From positions 9,475,982-9,539,981 of the forward strand of contig JAOANR010000002.1 in NCBI GenBank assembly GCA_030278955.1: a stretch of DNA of 64,000 nt, given 5' to 3'. The number at the start of each line of letters is the position of its first letter. Within the stretch, counting starts at the first letter, position 1. Origin of the DNA: Hygrophila difformis (lineage: Eukaryota > Streptophyta > Magnoliopsida > Lamiales > Acanthaceae). A program made the position numbers and the translations under genes. The notes beneath the pieces are model-generated. The model searched no databases and was not told where the DNA came from. It saw only the letters and a program-made list of their open reading frames with translations. Shown in pieces: positions 54,470 to 64,000 of the stretch.

Positions 54470-55360
54470 CACGCCAAATTCAAATTCATTTTATACTAAA
54501 TAATGTCATATCAAAAAATTATTCATCTCCAACTATTTATACTAAACTCAAACTCAAAGAATATTCTCTATTTCAATGGCTCCTCTTAAAAAAAAATATT
54601 CTCTATATATTTTTTCCTATACAAAATTATTTATCTTTTCAATCATACCCATCATTTCTTATAAATTATACATCAACCCCACATAAATTTAATACTCATT
54701 AATTAAGAAAGAATTACTACATACTAATTAGAATAAAAATTATACTAAATGGCGGAACATACATATTAAATTAAAAGCAAATAATTTTTATCCAACATCA
54801 AGAATTGGAATATGTGTATTTCAATCATGTTGGAGGATCCGATCCGATGTTGATTTAGATGACTATTAATTTAATTTTCCGTTTGCTTAGTTATTTGGTT
54901 GTTTAATACAGTATTATACGTTTTTAAAGTATTTAAGATGTATTATTTTTAATTATATTTTCGTATGCTAATGTAATTTTTTTAATGATGGCTAAGATTG
55001 TTCCAAAACTTTAAAAGTTTAGTCATCTTTATGCTTAAAATTTATTTTATAAAGAAACCTTAAAATTTTTTTATCTATTTAAATAGAAATACATTTAATA
55101 AAAAATTGCATTAGTTATAAAATTATTAACCATAATACAAATTAAATCAATATTCAATTTGCAACAATTGGAGGGATGAAATTGTAATTAATTTAACTAC
55201 AAAAAGTGAGATAGGTTTGTGAATAGTAAAAACTCAAATTTAAATATATACTATTCATAAAACTCATAAAACTTAAAATATGTTTGATTTTAGGGTATTG
55301 TTGGAGAGAAGATGATACCCCATTTTGAGTTATAGAGAACCATTGGAGATGCTCTTATTA
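54470..55360. repeat. AT-rich repeat, copy B (intact counterpart of 9536-31570)
   Basis: Inverted relative to copy A and uninterrupted by large insertions. The right end is CATTTTGAGTTATAGAGAAC followed by CATTGGAGATGCTCTTA; the left end is around CACGCCAAATTC. No ORF of note. An extra segment near 54790-54900 is absent from copy A. Confidence 0.55.
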
Positions 55361-56816
55361 TATAAATGGATGAATTTCTTCTACCGTTTTTTTTTCTTAA
55401 TGTACAAATCTCTAGATACGTACATTGGTGTTATCTTAATTTTCTAATTTTAATTCAATCTTTCAATCATTTAGGGGCATAATCGTTATAGAATATATAT
55501 ATACATATATAAATAGATTATTTATAAGGGAAATATAAGTTAAATACCCCAGGCCCAAATCTATCCTAATGCAGACCCCCTATACTGTAATTGTTATGTA
55601 TTAGTATCCACTGTCAAAATACGTTACACTTCAGTCCCCAGTGCATTAAATTAATTCAATAATCAAAATAAGTTAGTAAAAGACTATTCTACCCCAATGT
55701 CATGATTAGAAAATTGAAAATTGATGGAGAGAGAAGCAACCATCCTAAGGTTACGTAAATGAGGAAAGAGTACACTTGTTTCACTTCATATTGCAAGATG
55801 GAACATATTTCGGACCCCCACATGGGCTTTGCATGGGCATCAACACTAAGAACCACACTTACTGCAGGAAATAACATATCATGTGGAGATTAATACTACA
55901 CATATGCATTACAACACCTGACTTACATTTCATTCTTGTACAGCACGCTCTTGGTATTGATATTGTTATGAACTAGTATTTCCCTCGCCCATTGGGCAGA
56001 AATTATAAACAATATGAATAAAATTATCCAATTTAACAAATAAAATTGTTCGATTTCGTTATTTCAATTACATTTCCCCAACCTCCTAAACCTATTTTAA
56101 GCACTACATGAATACATCTATACATTGCATAGAACTCGACCAACATATGTCATTACCAATATTTATATATTACAATTTAGTATCTTTAAAAATACTTATA
56201 CTACAAAAAATAATCGAAAAGACAAAAAAATTAAAAAGCAAAGATAAAAACCTTTCTACTCACGACTCTATCTAATGTCATACATTGACAAAGAAAGTAC
56301 GTGAAATAGTATTGTATTCGATAATTGATTATTGATATTGATTCATACCCTAAAACATTGAGATATTAGAAATTTCATAAAGATGTAGATGTTTCCAAAT
56401 TAAATTAAAAAAATATAAGAAATACTTTTGTAAATGAATCCATTAATAAATTAAAATGACTATGCATCAATTTATTGTCGTATTGCAATTTATCTAATTT
56501 AGTTAATTTATCTAATATAAATATTTGTTACTCATTAATGAAAATGGATTGATTTTTGCTACTGTTTATTATTCAACTATCAACCCATAACGTTTTTGTT
56601 ACATCTTTTATTTGGTAGTATTCTTTATCTATAATAATTAATGAAATTAAATTATCTAACGTGAATTTCGCTCTAATTTAGTTCACCTATATTTTGAAAG
56701 TGTACTATTTTTTATGTATATATATAGTTCCTTTATTTTTATAATGAAAATGAATTGACTTTTGCTACGATTTATTATTCAACTTTGACTAATGCTTATA
56801 CAATATCTATATTAAA
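55361..56816. other. AT-rich intergenic, no gene recognised
   Basis: Only short frames. A 62-codon minus-strand frame (55877-55689) with a hydrophobic end has no recognisable family. Two diverged copies of a block containing TTTGCTACTGTTTATTATTCAAC are present (about 56560 and 56770). Confidence 0.5.
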
Positions 56817-56970
56817 AAACATAGTCAAGTGGGATCTCGTTAGATTCGTCTCATCATGAAGTTTTAAAATATCAAATTTTTAGAATTTTTTCTTGTACAC
56901 ATTTTGAGTTATTGATTAGTTATTGCTCATTAAAAATGTGTATTGGATTACGTGTAGAAAGTAAATGTTG
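56817..56970. mobile_element. Stowaway-like MITE fragment
   Basis: The interior (ACATAGTCAAGTGGGATCTC, TTAGATTCGTCTCATCATGA, AAAATGTGTATTGGATTACG) matches the middle of the MITE at 5727-5987. Both termini are missing. Confidence 0.65.
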
Positions 56971-57031
56971 AGGAAATAGATAGGTTACTGTTCATAATGG
57001 GGTTTTTGTGAGAGAAAAATGATAGGTTATT

Positions 57032-57219
57032 GTTCATAAGAATAGGTTACTGTTCATAAGGGATATTATTTTTATTTATTATATAGATATAGATATAGAT
57101 GGAGCATGGGTGTGATACTGGTAACGTTCATAAGAATAGGTTACTGTTCATAAGGGATATTATTTTTATTTATTATATAGATATAGATATAGATGGAGCA
57201 TGGGTGTGATACTGGTAAC
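57032..57219. repeat. 94-bp perfect tandem duplication
   Basis: Two adjacent 94-bp copies (57032-57125, 57126-57219) with no difference seen, each holding an (ATAGAT)n run. This is a very recent duplication. Confidence 0.92.
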
Positions 57220-57773
57220 GATGTAAATGTGTTATAATACTAATATTTGTTAAGTATAAACCAAGAATCAATGATGCATAGATAATGAGCATGGGCGTGG
57301 GTCTGACATAGCACATCACATCACACTTTTCTTGGACATTGGAACTCAAAAGGACAAAAAATAATAAAATAAGGAAAGTGTGGTTAGGATTCGGAAAATG
57401 AACCTTCTACAATGTCAAATCACTACTTTTTATGACATTGAGTGTGGGAATGGAATTGCTGTCACATCAATGCAAAATATACTTAATTTCATCAGAAGCA
57501 TCCAACCAATACCAGATAGTAACAAAGAAATACAAGGGGAGTACCAGATTTGTGCATTGCAATACCTGAGTTAGCTAACCCGCGTTCTTTTGGATTATGT
57601 TCACATTCGAATCATGCACCATTTCTTAGTTATACACTATAGTCGGACACATTCACCTCTTGAAACCCAAATGGAACACACTCAAGATGTTTTCTAAGAC
57701 ACTATGCCACTGTCTAGCAAAATCTATAATACACATTCTTCCATATGTCCACCACTTCAATTATAAGTATAAT

Positions 57774-58579
57774 CTATTATGGCTTAATCTAGCAATATGC
57801 ACAAATGTACATTTTTACGTATGATGTTGAATGCTTATGCCTTCTACATCATTAATTGGGTTGAAATTAGAGTTCAAAAACATGTACTAAACACCGTAAA
57901 AGAGTACAACACACATACGCATATGTAATATCCAATTCTGTGGTTAACATACAACATGATCAGTGAACCAACTAAACTCAACGGACTACACATTGACCAG
58001 CTTATTGTTTATTGACCATATTGTCTCTACATGTTGACATTTCACCCCACCCTTATTTATAGTTTGGAAGGTAGTTTGTGGATTTCTTATCATTGTCACT
58101 CTAGTATTATTGTTACGGAGGTGATGAATTCAAGAAGTAGGTTTGTTATGATAGGTACTTGGTACATTATAATAACCTATTATGGCTTAATCTAGCAATA
58201 TACACAAATGTACATTTTTATGTATGATGTTGAATGCTTATGCCTTCTACATCATTAATTGGGTTGAAATTAGAGTTAAAAAAACATGTACTAAACACCG
58301 TAAAAGAGTACAACACACATACGCATATGTAATATCCAATTCTGCGGTTAACATACAACACTGATCAGTGAACCAACTAAACTCAACGGACTACACATTG
58401 ACCAGCTTATTGCTTATTGACCGTATTCTCTCTACACGTTGACATTTCACCCCACCCTTATTTATAATTTGGAAGGTAGTTTGTGGATTTCTTATCATTG
58501 TCAATCTAGGATTATTGTTACGGAGGTGACGAATTCAAGAAGTAGGTTTGTTATGATCGGTACTTGGTACATTGTAATA
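57774..58579. repeat. 403-bp tandem duplication
   Basis: Copies 57774-58176 and 58177-58579 share CTATTATGGCTTAATCTAGC at the start and GGTACTTGGTACATT near the end, with about a dozen substitutions and one or two single-base indels. No coding potential. Confidence 0.9.
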
Positions 58580-58923
58580 ATCCCTGTTTTGTATCTATTG
58601 CATTTCAATAAATGAATGAATTCTGGATAGTAATACAGTTGTAAGCACATGCAATACACAAACTGTGGTGAAATATCCAAGTAAGCGGTTTACATACATC
58701 ACTGATGGACGTTGGATACCATACAAATAGACAAAAGTGTTGATGTTCATAGAACCAGATTACCATCCAAAATTAACCAAGGCACATGAAACCAAACCAC
58801 ATTGTTCCATCGAATCCAACCTACCAACATCCAAAAATACGCCAAACGGAAACCAGAAACATTGTTTTGTCAACCTCTTCGCGAGGTTCGTTACTGTTAT
58901 CCAATGCCTCGGTTGCTGACACC

Positions 58924-59300
58924 TTAGGGAGTTAGGTACTTGCCATCTTGATTTTCATCATTGTTTGTCTTGCCAATGGGAGCATTGGGATCATCAGCCA
59001 CGGCCTCGGAGGCTTGGCATTGGGAGGCTTCTTTTTCTTACTTTTCCCCACAGGTTTCCCCATGTTTCCCTATCAAACAAACAAGTAGAACCCAGACTGC
59101 ATTCAAATACTCCACCTACTTCTAAAAGAGTGTCATATCAAGTAAAACAATCTATACCTACTTTTTGCTCGATAATACAACACTTTTAAAAACAGAACAC
59201 TCAACATATATTCTTACCAATGCTGAAGACTCGCTCGCCCTCTCCTTCTTATTGTCCCTAGGCTCTTCTATGATGATATTTCCCATCATCTCATTGATGG
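58924..59300 (-). pseudogene. two-exon gene remnant, family unknown
   Basis: Minus-strand exon 1 (to 59218: MMGNIIIEEPRDNKKERASE, then SSAL) has a GTAAGA donor. The intron ends TTGATAG at 59070, and exon 2 from 59069 reads GNMGKPVGKSKKKKPPNAK, a Lys-rich, nuclear-signal-like stretch. It then needs a one-base shift to continue as ASEAVADDPNAPIGKTNNDE and stop at 58924. I do not recognise the family. The upstream part is cut where a different repeat begins near 59310. It is a weak call based on junctions and amino-acid style. Confidence 0.25.
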
Positions 59301-60751
59301 GTGATTTTCACTACTCATATTTTACCACAAGCGGATGGTTGTCATCAAGTAATAAAAACCGGTGAATACCGGGTCGAACCACAGGGAATTTCAGAATATT
59401 ATTTCATTCCGGAGAAATTTTAATTGTTCTTTAGTTCATTAATTATATATATTATATTTAAAAAGATTTTGATTGATTCTAATGGTGATTAAATTAAAAA
59501 TAGTGACATTAAATTTAAAATAAAGCAAATTAAAATTATAATTAATAAAAATATAAATGGGAGATGCTTGTAATATTTTAAATATTGCCATCTTTATATA
59601 AAATAGAAATTGCATATTGATTTAGCATTTTCCAATGTCTAAAAAGATCAATTTCTTAAAATTAATTATTTATAAAGATTAAAAATATTGTAATCTACTA
59701 ATAATCAAATTATGCTTAAACGGACTTCATGGAAGCTGATTAAATTATCTAACATTCTGCAATCATTATTCTAGGCTTAAATTTGAGTATTTCCCAAGCT
59801 TACAAATTTTCTTATAGCAATTAAAAGGCACTTTTCATTTCCCAAATCATTGTGCACATGCCAGAATCCATTTATAATGTAATTTATTCCCAATTCCGGT
59901 ACTAAAATATTAATTCTACTTTTTATCTCCCGATTTAGCAAAGCAGAAATCACAGAATTGGATTCTAACATTTAATTATGCAGAATAGTGTAAATAATTT
60001 AACAATTATGGTAAAATAATAACAAAACATGGTAAACTGGATTTAATTAATAATATTAAAATGCAGATATATTAGAATTAATGCCAGATTTGCTAAAAAT
60101 AGAAAATACAGATTGATCGGTCAAAATTCTAAGCTTTAGCAGATTATTAATGTGAATAGCAGATTTGGTAAACACAGAATATCGATCAATCTAATGGCAT
60201 CTAACATTTAATCCTAACACAGATTCTAACACCATTACAAATTACTCCAATTTAATCGATCAAAAAGCAGATTAACACCAAAACATGAATTTCACTTCTA
60301 CCATTTATGCAGAATGGCGCTCAAACCAAATAAAACATAATCTGACATTTTAATCATAATTCCAGATTCCAATAGAAAACAACGACACATTATATTACTT
60401 CCATAAAAGATGAATTCGTACTTCAAAGTGATTCTGAACTCCCGTTCTAGAACACTTCTAACACGAACAATACAGAAATCCGTCTACAAATTAAAAACAT
60501 AATAGCAGATTACATTTAGAGGCAATTTCAATTCATTACAAAGCAAGAAAAAGAAAGGCAACACCTATGATAGGAAGAACTCGATCAGAACAGCATTCTG
60601 GCCAATTCCTCCGGCTTGATTTTGTGTTTTCGGCCTTCTTCTCCCATTGTTAGATGATTTCAGAGAGTTTTTGTCGAAAATTGGTAAGTCTGATATGAAG
60701 AAATGACGATAAACGGGCTTTAAAACCGTGTTCGGGAGGTTAGAAAACTGC
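59301..60751. other. AT-rich non-coding part of a transposon region
   Basis: Begins with a conserved-looking block on the minus strand (TTCCCTGTGGTTCGACCCGG, TTACTTGATGACAACCATCC, then CGCTTGTGG) that accompanies plant retroelement ends. The remainder is AT-rich with many CAGATT words between 60060 and 60560. No ORF of note. Confidence 0.4.
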
Positions 60752-61636
60752 TCAACCGCGACTGTGCGAAGTAGGAAACACCTTATGCTTGTAAAGCAGG
60801 TAGATCTGGTATAAAGGTGCAGCCATTAAAGTGGCAACAACATTCTCCTTCTTCTCCCCTATGTAGGCAACTTTCTTTTGAGTTTCGAACATCTCTTTCA
60901 GGATTCTTTTCTCAAATTCTGGTCCTCCTCCCTCTTCATGAATAGGGTCATGAAAGTGCTTCTTCTTCGTAGCCGGGCAAGAAACATCCACAGTACCATA
61001 AAGTTCATTGATTACTGCGGGACCATATGGCACAGGCACCCCCCTAATCCATGAAGTATGGTGATCATACCGAGCATTACACAAGAACTGTCTAGTAAGC
61101 TCCCAAGAGTAAACTCCTTCCGGATGAGCAGCAAATTTCATCCATCCTCGACTCATGAGAGCATCATGAACTGAAAATCGCTCCATGTCAGCTTCAGTGA
61201 ATCCTTTGTCCTGGATAATCCATCTTTCCACCATCTTCTGATAATAAGAATATGTCGTTTGATTGATGAAAATAGCCGGATTGAACGCGTCCCCTGTTAA
61301 TTCTTCCAGAGGAGGAGTATCATTCTTTCTATTGTGACTCTTTCTCTTGGTTTTAGAATCACGTGGAGCTTCTGGTGAAATTTCCTCCGGGGATTCAGCG
61401 ACATCTTCTTCTTGCTATGGATCATCCTCCGTCGGTTGAGCAGAATTGAAAGAAGTATCGTAACCATTATATGAATCAGGAGCCACCAGATTATTCACAA
61501 ACATATCTTCAGCACCCACAGCAGCCGGCTCCGGAACGGGTTCTCTAATTTCTGGTGTCTGTGATGGGGCAGGCTCTGTGGCTTTCAATTTCTTTCCACC
61601 ATTGTTTCTTGGGTTATTCTTTCTCTTTGTTCTCAT
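60752..61636 (-). pseudogene. 'putative plant transposon protein' gene, one nonsense codon, truncated
   Basis: One frame from ATG 61636 (MRTKRKNNPRNNGGKKLKAT, basic and nuclear-signal-like) to 60752, interrupted by a TAG at 61417-61415. The second half contains the domain core: SRGWMKFAAHPEGVYSWELT, then RQFLCNARYD, WIRGVPVPYGP and INELYGTVDV, ending APLYQIYLLYKHK. Each block is matched in order in the neighbour at 62697. It stops at SHSRG where the neighbour continues for over 200 residues, so the 3' half is lost. The domain is known from plant retroelement-associated ORFs; biochemical function is unknown. Confidence 0.75.
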
Positions 61637-61725
61637 GGTGGCAGAATTTAGGAAGAAAGGATTGAGATTGGAAAGCTAATTAAACTGGAAGAAGAGAAAA
61701 ATTGACAGATTTGGTAATGAGAGTG

Positions 61726-61741
61726 ATGACCGATCGGTCAT
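61726..61741. promoter_or_regulatory. 16-bp perfect palindrome upstream of the truncated transposon-protein gene
   Basis: ATGACCGATCGGTCAT, 90 bp upstream of the ATG at 61636. A partial copy (GATCGGTCA) occurs near 60115. It could be a dimer-binding site; no family assigned. Confidence 0.35.
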
Positions 61742-61925
61742 GTCTCTTTTAAAGATGGTGAAATCTTGATTTTGTTGAGATATGGAGGGATTGATTTAAT
61801 CTAAATCCAAATATACACTAAACATATGATTTGGAGTTAGTATAATGCTGTTTAGGATCCCAAAAATTGATTAGATATGATTTGAATATTTTGGATTCGC
61901 AAATTTTTGAAAAATTCGCGCCGGT

Positions 61926-62262
61926 GGCGCAAAAAGTGGCGCTCCGAGGCCAATTTAGGCGCCACACAGTGAGTGTGGCGCATTTTAAAATAAAATAAAA
62001 TTTAAAAATAAGCCGCGGCGCAAAAAGTGGCGTTGAAGGGGACTTTTATGCGCCACAAAGAAGATGTGGTGCATCCTGAAGCAACTTGGAAAAATTCTAA
62101 TTTTTGCGGCGCCAAAAGTGGCGCTTCAAGGCAGATTTAGGCGCCACAAAGCACATGTGGCGCATTTTGAAAAAACTTAGAAAAATTTCTAAGTTTTCTG
62201 GCGCATAAAGTGGCGCTGGAGGGTATTTTTAGGCGCCACAATGCCTATGTGGCGCATTCTGT
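61926..62262. repeat. 91-bp tandem array of GGCGC palindromic units (4 copies)
   Basis: Units start at 61926, 62017, 62108 and 62200, each with GGCGCnnAAAGTGGCG, then about 15 bp, TTAGGCGCCACA (or ATGCGCCACA), a short gap, and TGTGGCGCATT (TGTGGTGCATC in unit 2). Within each unit GTGGCGC and GCGCCAC face each other, so every unit can form two stem-loops. AT-rich spacers of about 20 bp separate units. It lies between the two minus-strand transposon-protein genes. Confidence 0.92.
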
Positions 62263-62696
62263 GCCAATTCAGGCAGAATGTGTTTTTCCTAAATTCTTCC
62301 CCATGATGTCCAAAATCTCCAAATCACTCAACAACATCAATTTCACTTCATCTACACCTTAGTCTAGTCCAAATAAACTTCATTGATCTTTTTACCAGTT
62401 CAAAACAACTCAATTTTGCACGCTATTGGTAAGAACTACTTTATTGAATTTAAAAGCAACTAAAAACCTCATAAGCTAAATAAACACTACCTAATACTTC
62501 ATAACATCAAAAGAACATGAATAACAGAAATAATATATCCAAGATAGCAAAATAATAAAAAGCAGAGTTAGGACAATACGACCCCAAATGAAAATAACTA
62601 AAATGTAGCAAAATAAAAATAGAGTCGATTACCTAGGCCTATCAATACATATCATCTATAACAATCACAAGCCTATCTATCGCTCATCTCTCTCGC
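62263..62696. other. spacer between array and transposon-protein gene
   Basis: AT-rich; no ORF or motif that I can support. Confidence 0.5.
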
Positions 62697-64000
62697 TCAG
62701 TCAGAGTCCTCAGAATCATCATCATCATTGTCTCCCACTTCTTCAGATCCATCCCCAGCATCAGCATCCTCAGCATCATCATCTCCCTCATCGCTACCAT
62801 CTCCAGAGCCGACATAGTCCTCATCCTCATCGTCCTCAGAAGGTGTCTGAGGAGCGACATATCGCTGTCCTAGGCTCTGGGACATGAAATACTCCAGTCG
62901 GGCTGCATGGTAAGCCTGGGCTCTAGCATTCTTGGCTATCTGGTCAGCCAAGAAATGGTGTCTCTGAGCTGCAAGTAGAGCATGCTCATTCACTGTGTTC
63001 AGCAAGTTTTGCTGGTTCATCAATAAGGTCCTAGCCCAATCAGGCTCTCCCTGATACTGCTGATGTGACTGCTGTGACTGCTGTGGCTGCTGTGGCTGAG
63101 CCCTGCCACGTCCTCTACCTCTGCCTCTACCACCACGTGTACCCCGGGTGGACTGCGAAGGAGCCTCAGAATGCTCCTGGCTAGCCTGTGAAGGTGCAGG
63201 TGGTGGTGACTGCCTGGGCAACTCCCTAGGAAGTATCATAGGCTTGCATCTTATTCCAGGCAGCTTGAAATTCTTCTTCCCAAATGGAATAGAGGGCCTC
63301 ATCCTCCAATCTCTATCAAACTGTCCCATATCCACTCCTGCCTGTGCACAAAGCTGCCATATCGAGCTGGGGAACATCAGAGCTGACCTCTTAGACACCT
63401 CCGGTGTCTGTCTCAACTCAAGTGATATAAGCTCTCCCATGTTAACTGGGCTCCCCACCTTGATGCAGTATGGGACATACATATCCAGGGCAGTAGGTCC
63501 AGAGGTGTGAGTCGAAGGACTCAATCTAGATCTGTAGAACATGAGAAGCTGGTACATGGGTGCATCCATATCAGGCCCATGTAGCCTACTCATGTCATCA
63601 TCATCATATGTGAGGACATCCTCCTGACCCTCAAACATCGACATCAGTACAAGCTTCTTGAAATCCTCCCTATCATCGGCTCTCATCACTGGCTCCCAAA
63701 AATCTCTACCGTAGGGCACATCCACTACTCCAAAAAATTGGTTGATGTGCTGAGGAGTGATGGGTACTCTAACCCCGAAAATCCAAAAATCCTCCTCCTC
63801 AGCGTTGGCTAGAAACAGTCTAGTCAACTCCCACGAATATGATCCGGCTGGATGTCTAACGAATCTCTCCCAGCCTCTGGATCTGATAGCATCTCGGAGT
63901 AGGGGGTGCTGTAGATCTCTATCTGAAAATCCTCTATCAACAATAATCCTCTTCTTGTGAAACCTCTGGTACAGCTCGTAGGCTCTGGCACTCCTAAATA
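62697..64000 (-). CDS. 'putative plant transposon protein' gene, 5' end beyond window
   Basis: The frame is open from base 64000 to the stop at 62699-62697, at least 434 residues with no break. The conserved core is SRGWERFVRHPAGSYSWELT, then RLFLANAEE, WIFGVRVPITPQHINQFFGV and APMYQLLMFYRSRLSPSTHT. After it come a Pro/Ser linker, an RG-rich patch (RGTRGGRGRGRGRGR), a Gln-rich run, a helical segment (LLNTVNEHALLAAQRHHFLA) and a strongly acidic tail of about 50 residues (DDEDEDY through DDDDSEDSD). The RG and acidic parts suggest nucleic-acid or chromatin contact, by inference. It is probably part of a larger retroelement extending to the right. Confidence 0.8.
   Translation of the reverse strand, partial: FRSARAYELYQRFHKKRIIVDRGFSDRDLQHPLLRDAIRSRGWERFVRHPAGSYSWELTRLFLANAEEEDFWIFGVRVPITPQHINQFFGVVDVPYGRDFWEPVMRADDREDFKKLVLMSMFEGQEDVLTYDDDDMSRLHGPDMDAPMYQLLMFYRSRLSPSTHTSGPTALDMYVPYCIKVGSPVNMGELISLELRQTPEVSKRSALMFPSSIWQLCAQAGVDMGQFDRDWRMRPSIPFGKKNFKLPGIRCKPMILPRELPRQSPPPAPSQASQEHSEAPSQSTRGTRGGRGRGRGRGRAQPQQPQQSQQSHQQYQGEPDWARTLLMNQQNLLNTVNEHALLAAQRHHFLADQIAKNARAQAYHAARLEYFMSQSLGQRYVAPQTPSEDDEDEDYVGSGDGSDEGDDDAEDADAGDGSEEVGDNDDDDSEDSD

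Noticed and set aside
61926..62262. 91-bp repeats as a centromeric or satellite array
   Set aside because: Only four units in an isolated block beside transposon genes; too few to call a satellite.

Overview
The window is nuclear DNA of a flowering plant, almost certainly a eudicot. The evidence is intron-rich host genes with GT-AG junctions, an auxin response factor, an AP2/ERF factor, plant-type MITEs and SINEs, and three Ty3/gypsy LTR retrotransposons primed by plant tRNAs. Some features suggest an asterid, but the sequence alone does not fix the species. Host coding sequence is sparse. It consists of the 5' part of an AP2/ERF gene at the left edge (minus strand) and a complete 13-exon ARF7/ARF19-type gene (minus strand, 32580-37956, spliced by eye into an unbroken 1077-residue frame).

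Layout. 1-600: ERF gene and its TATA box. 0.8-9.5 kb: AT-rich DNA packed with small elements, many bounded by readable target-site duplications: four Stowaway-like or related MITEs, a hAT-type MITE, a mini-CACTA, several tRNA-derived SINEs including a 30-bp stub, a 5'-truncated LINE tail, and a 1.36-kb element with an 11-bp duplication. 9.5-31.6 kb: a four-level nest. An AT-rich repeat (second copy at 54.5-55.4 kb) is split by a minus-strand solo LTR (TSD AAAAC). That is split by a degenerate plus-strand gypsy element (10102-30681, TSD TATAC), which is split by a young minus-strand chromodomain gypsy element (14512-25865, TSD GTGAA). 32.5-38.7 kb: the ARF gene. 39.4-53.9 kb: a very young minus-strand Tat-lineage gypsy element (TSD CATCC, dual RNase H). 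It carries on the opposite strand a 9-exon plant-mobile-domain gene with a host-like promoter. 54-59.3 kb: AT-rich DNA with tandem duplications and an exon remnant. 59.3-64 kb: two minus-strand genes of the 'putative plant transposon protein' type, separated by a tandem array of 91-bp GGCGC repeats.

The most striking structures are: (i) the antisense plant-mobile-domain gene inside the Tat element, with Site II, telo-box and TATA elements, an ATG-free GC-rich leader and a 1082-codon spliced frame; (ii) about 28 copies per LTR of the 10-bp half-site ATGCGGTCTA, often as 18-20 bp palindromes, in the U3 just upstream of the TATA box of the 20-kb gypsy element, with a further dozen in its leader; (iii) the 91-bp palindromic array at 62 kb; and (iv) a coiled-coil ORF plus telomere-type repeats in the leader of the chromodomain element. 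No bacterial-type features, CRISPR arrays or rRNA genes were seen.
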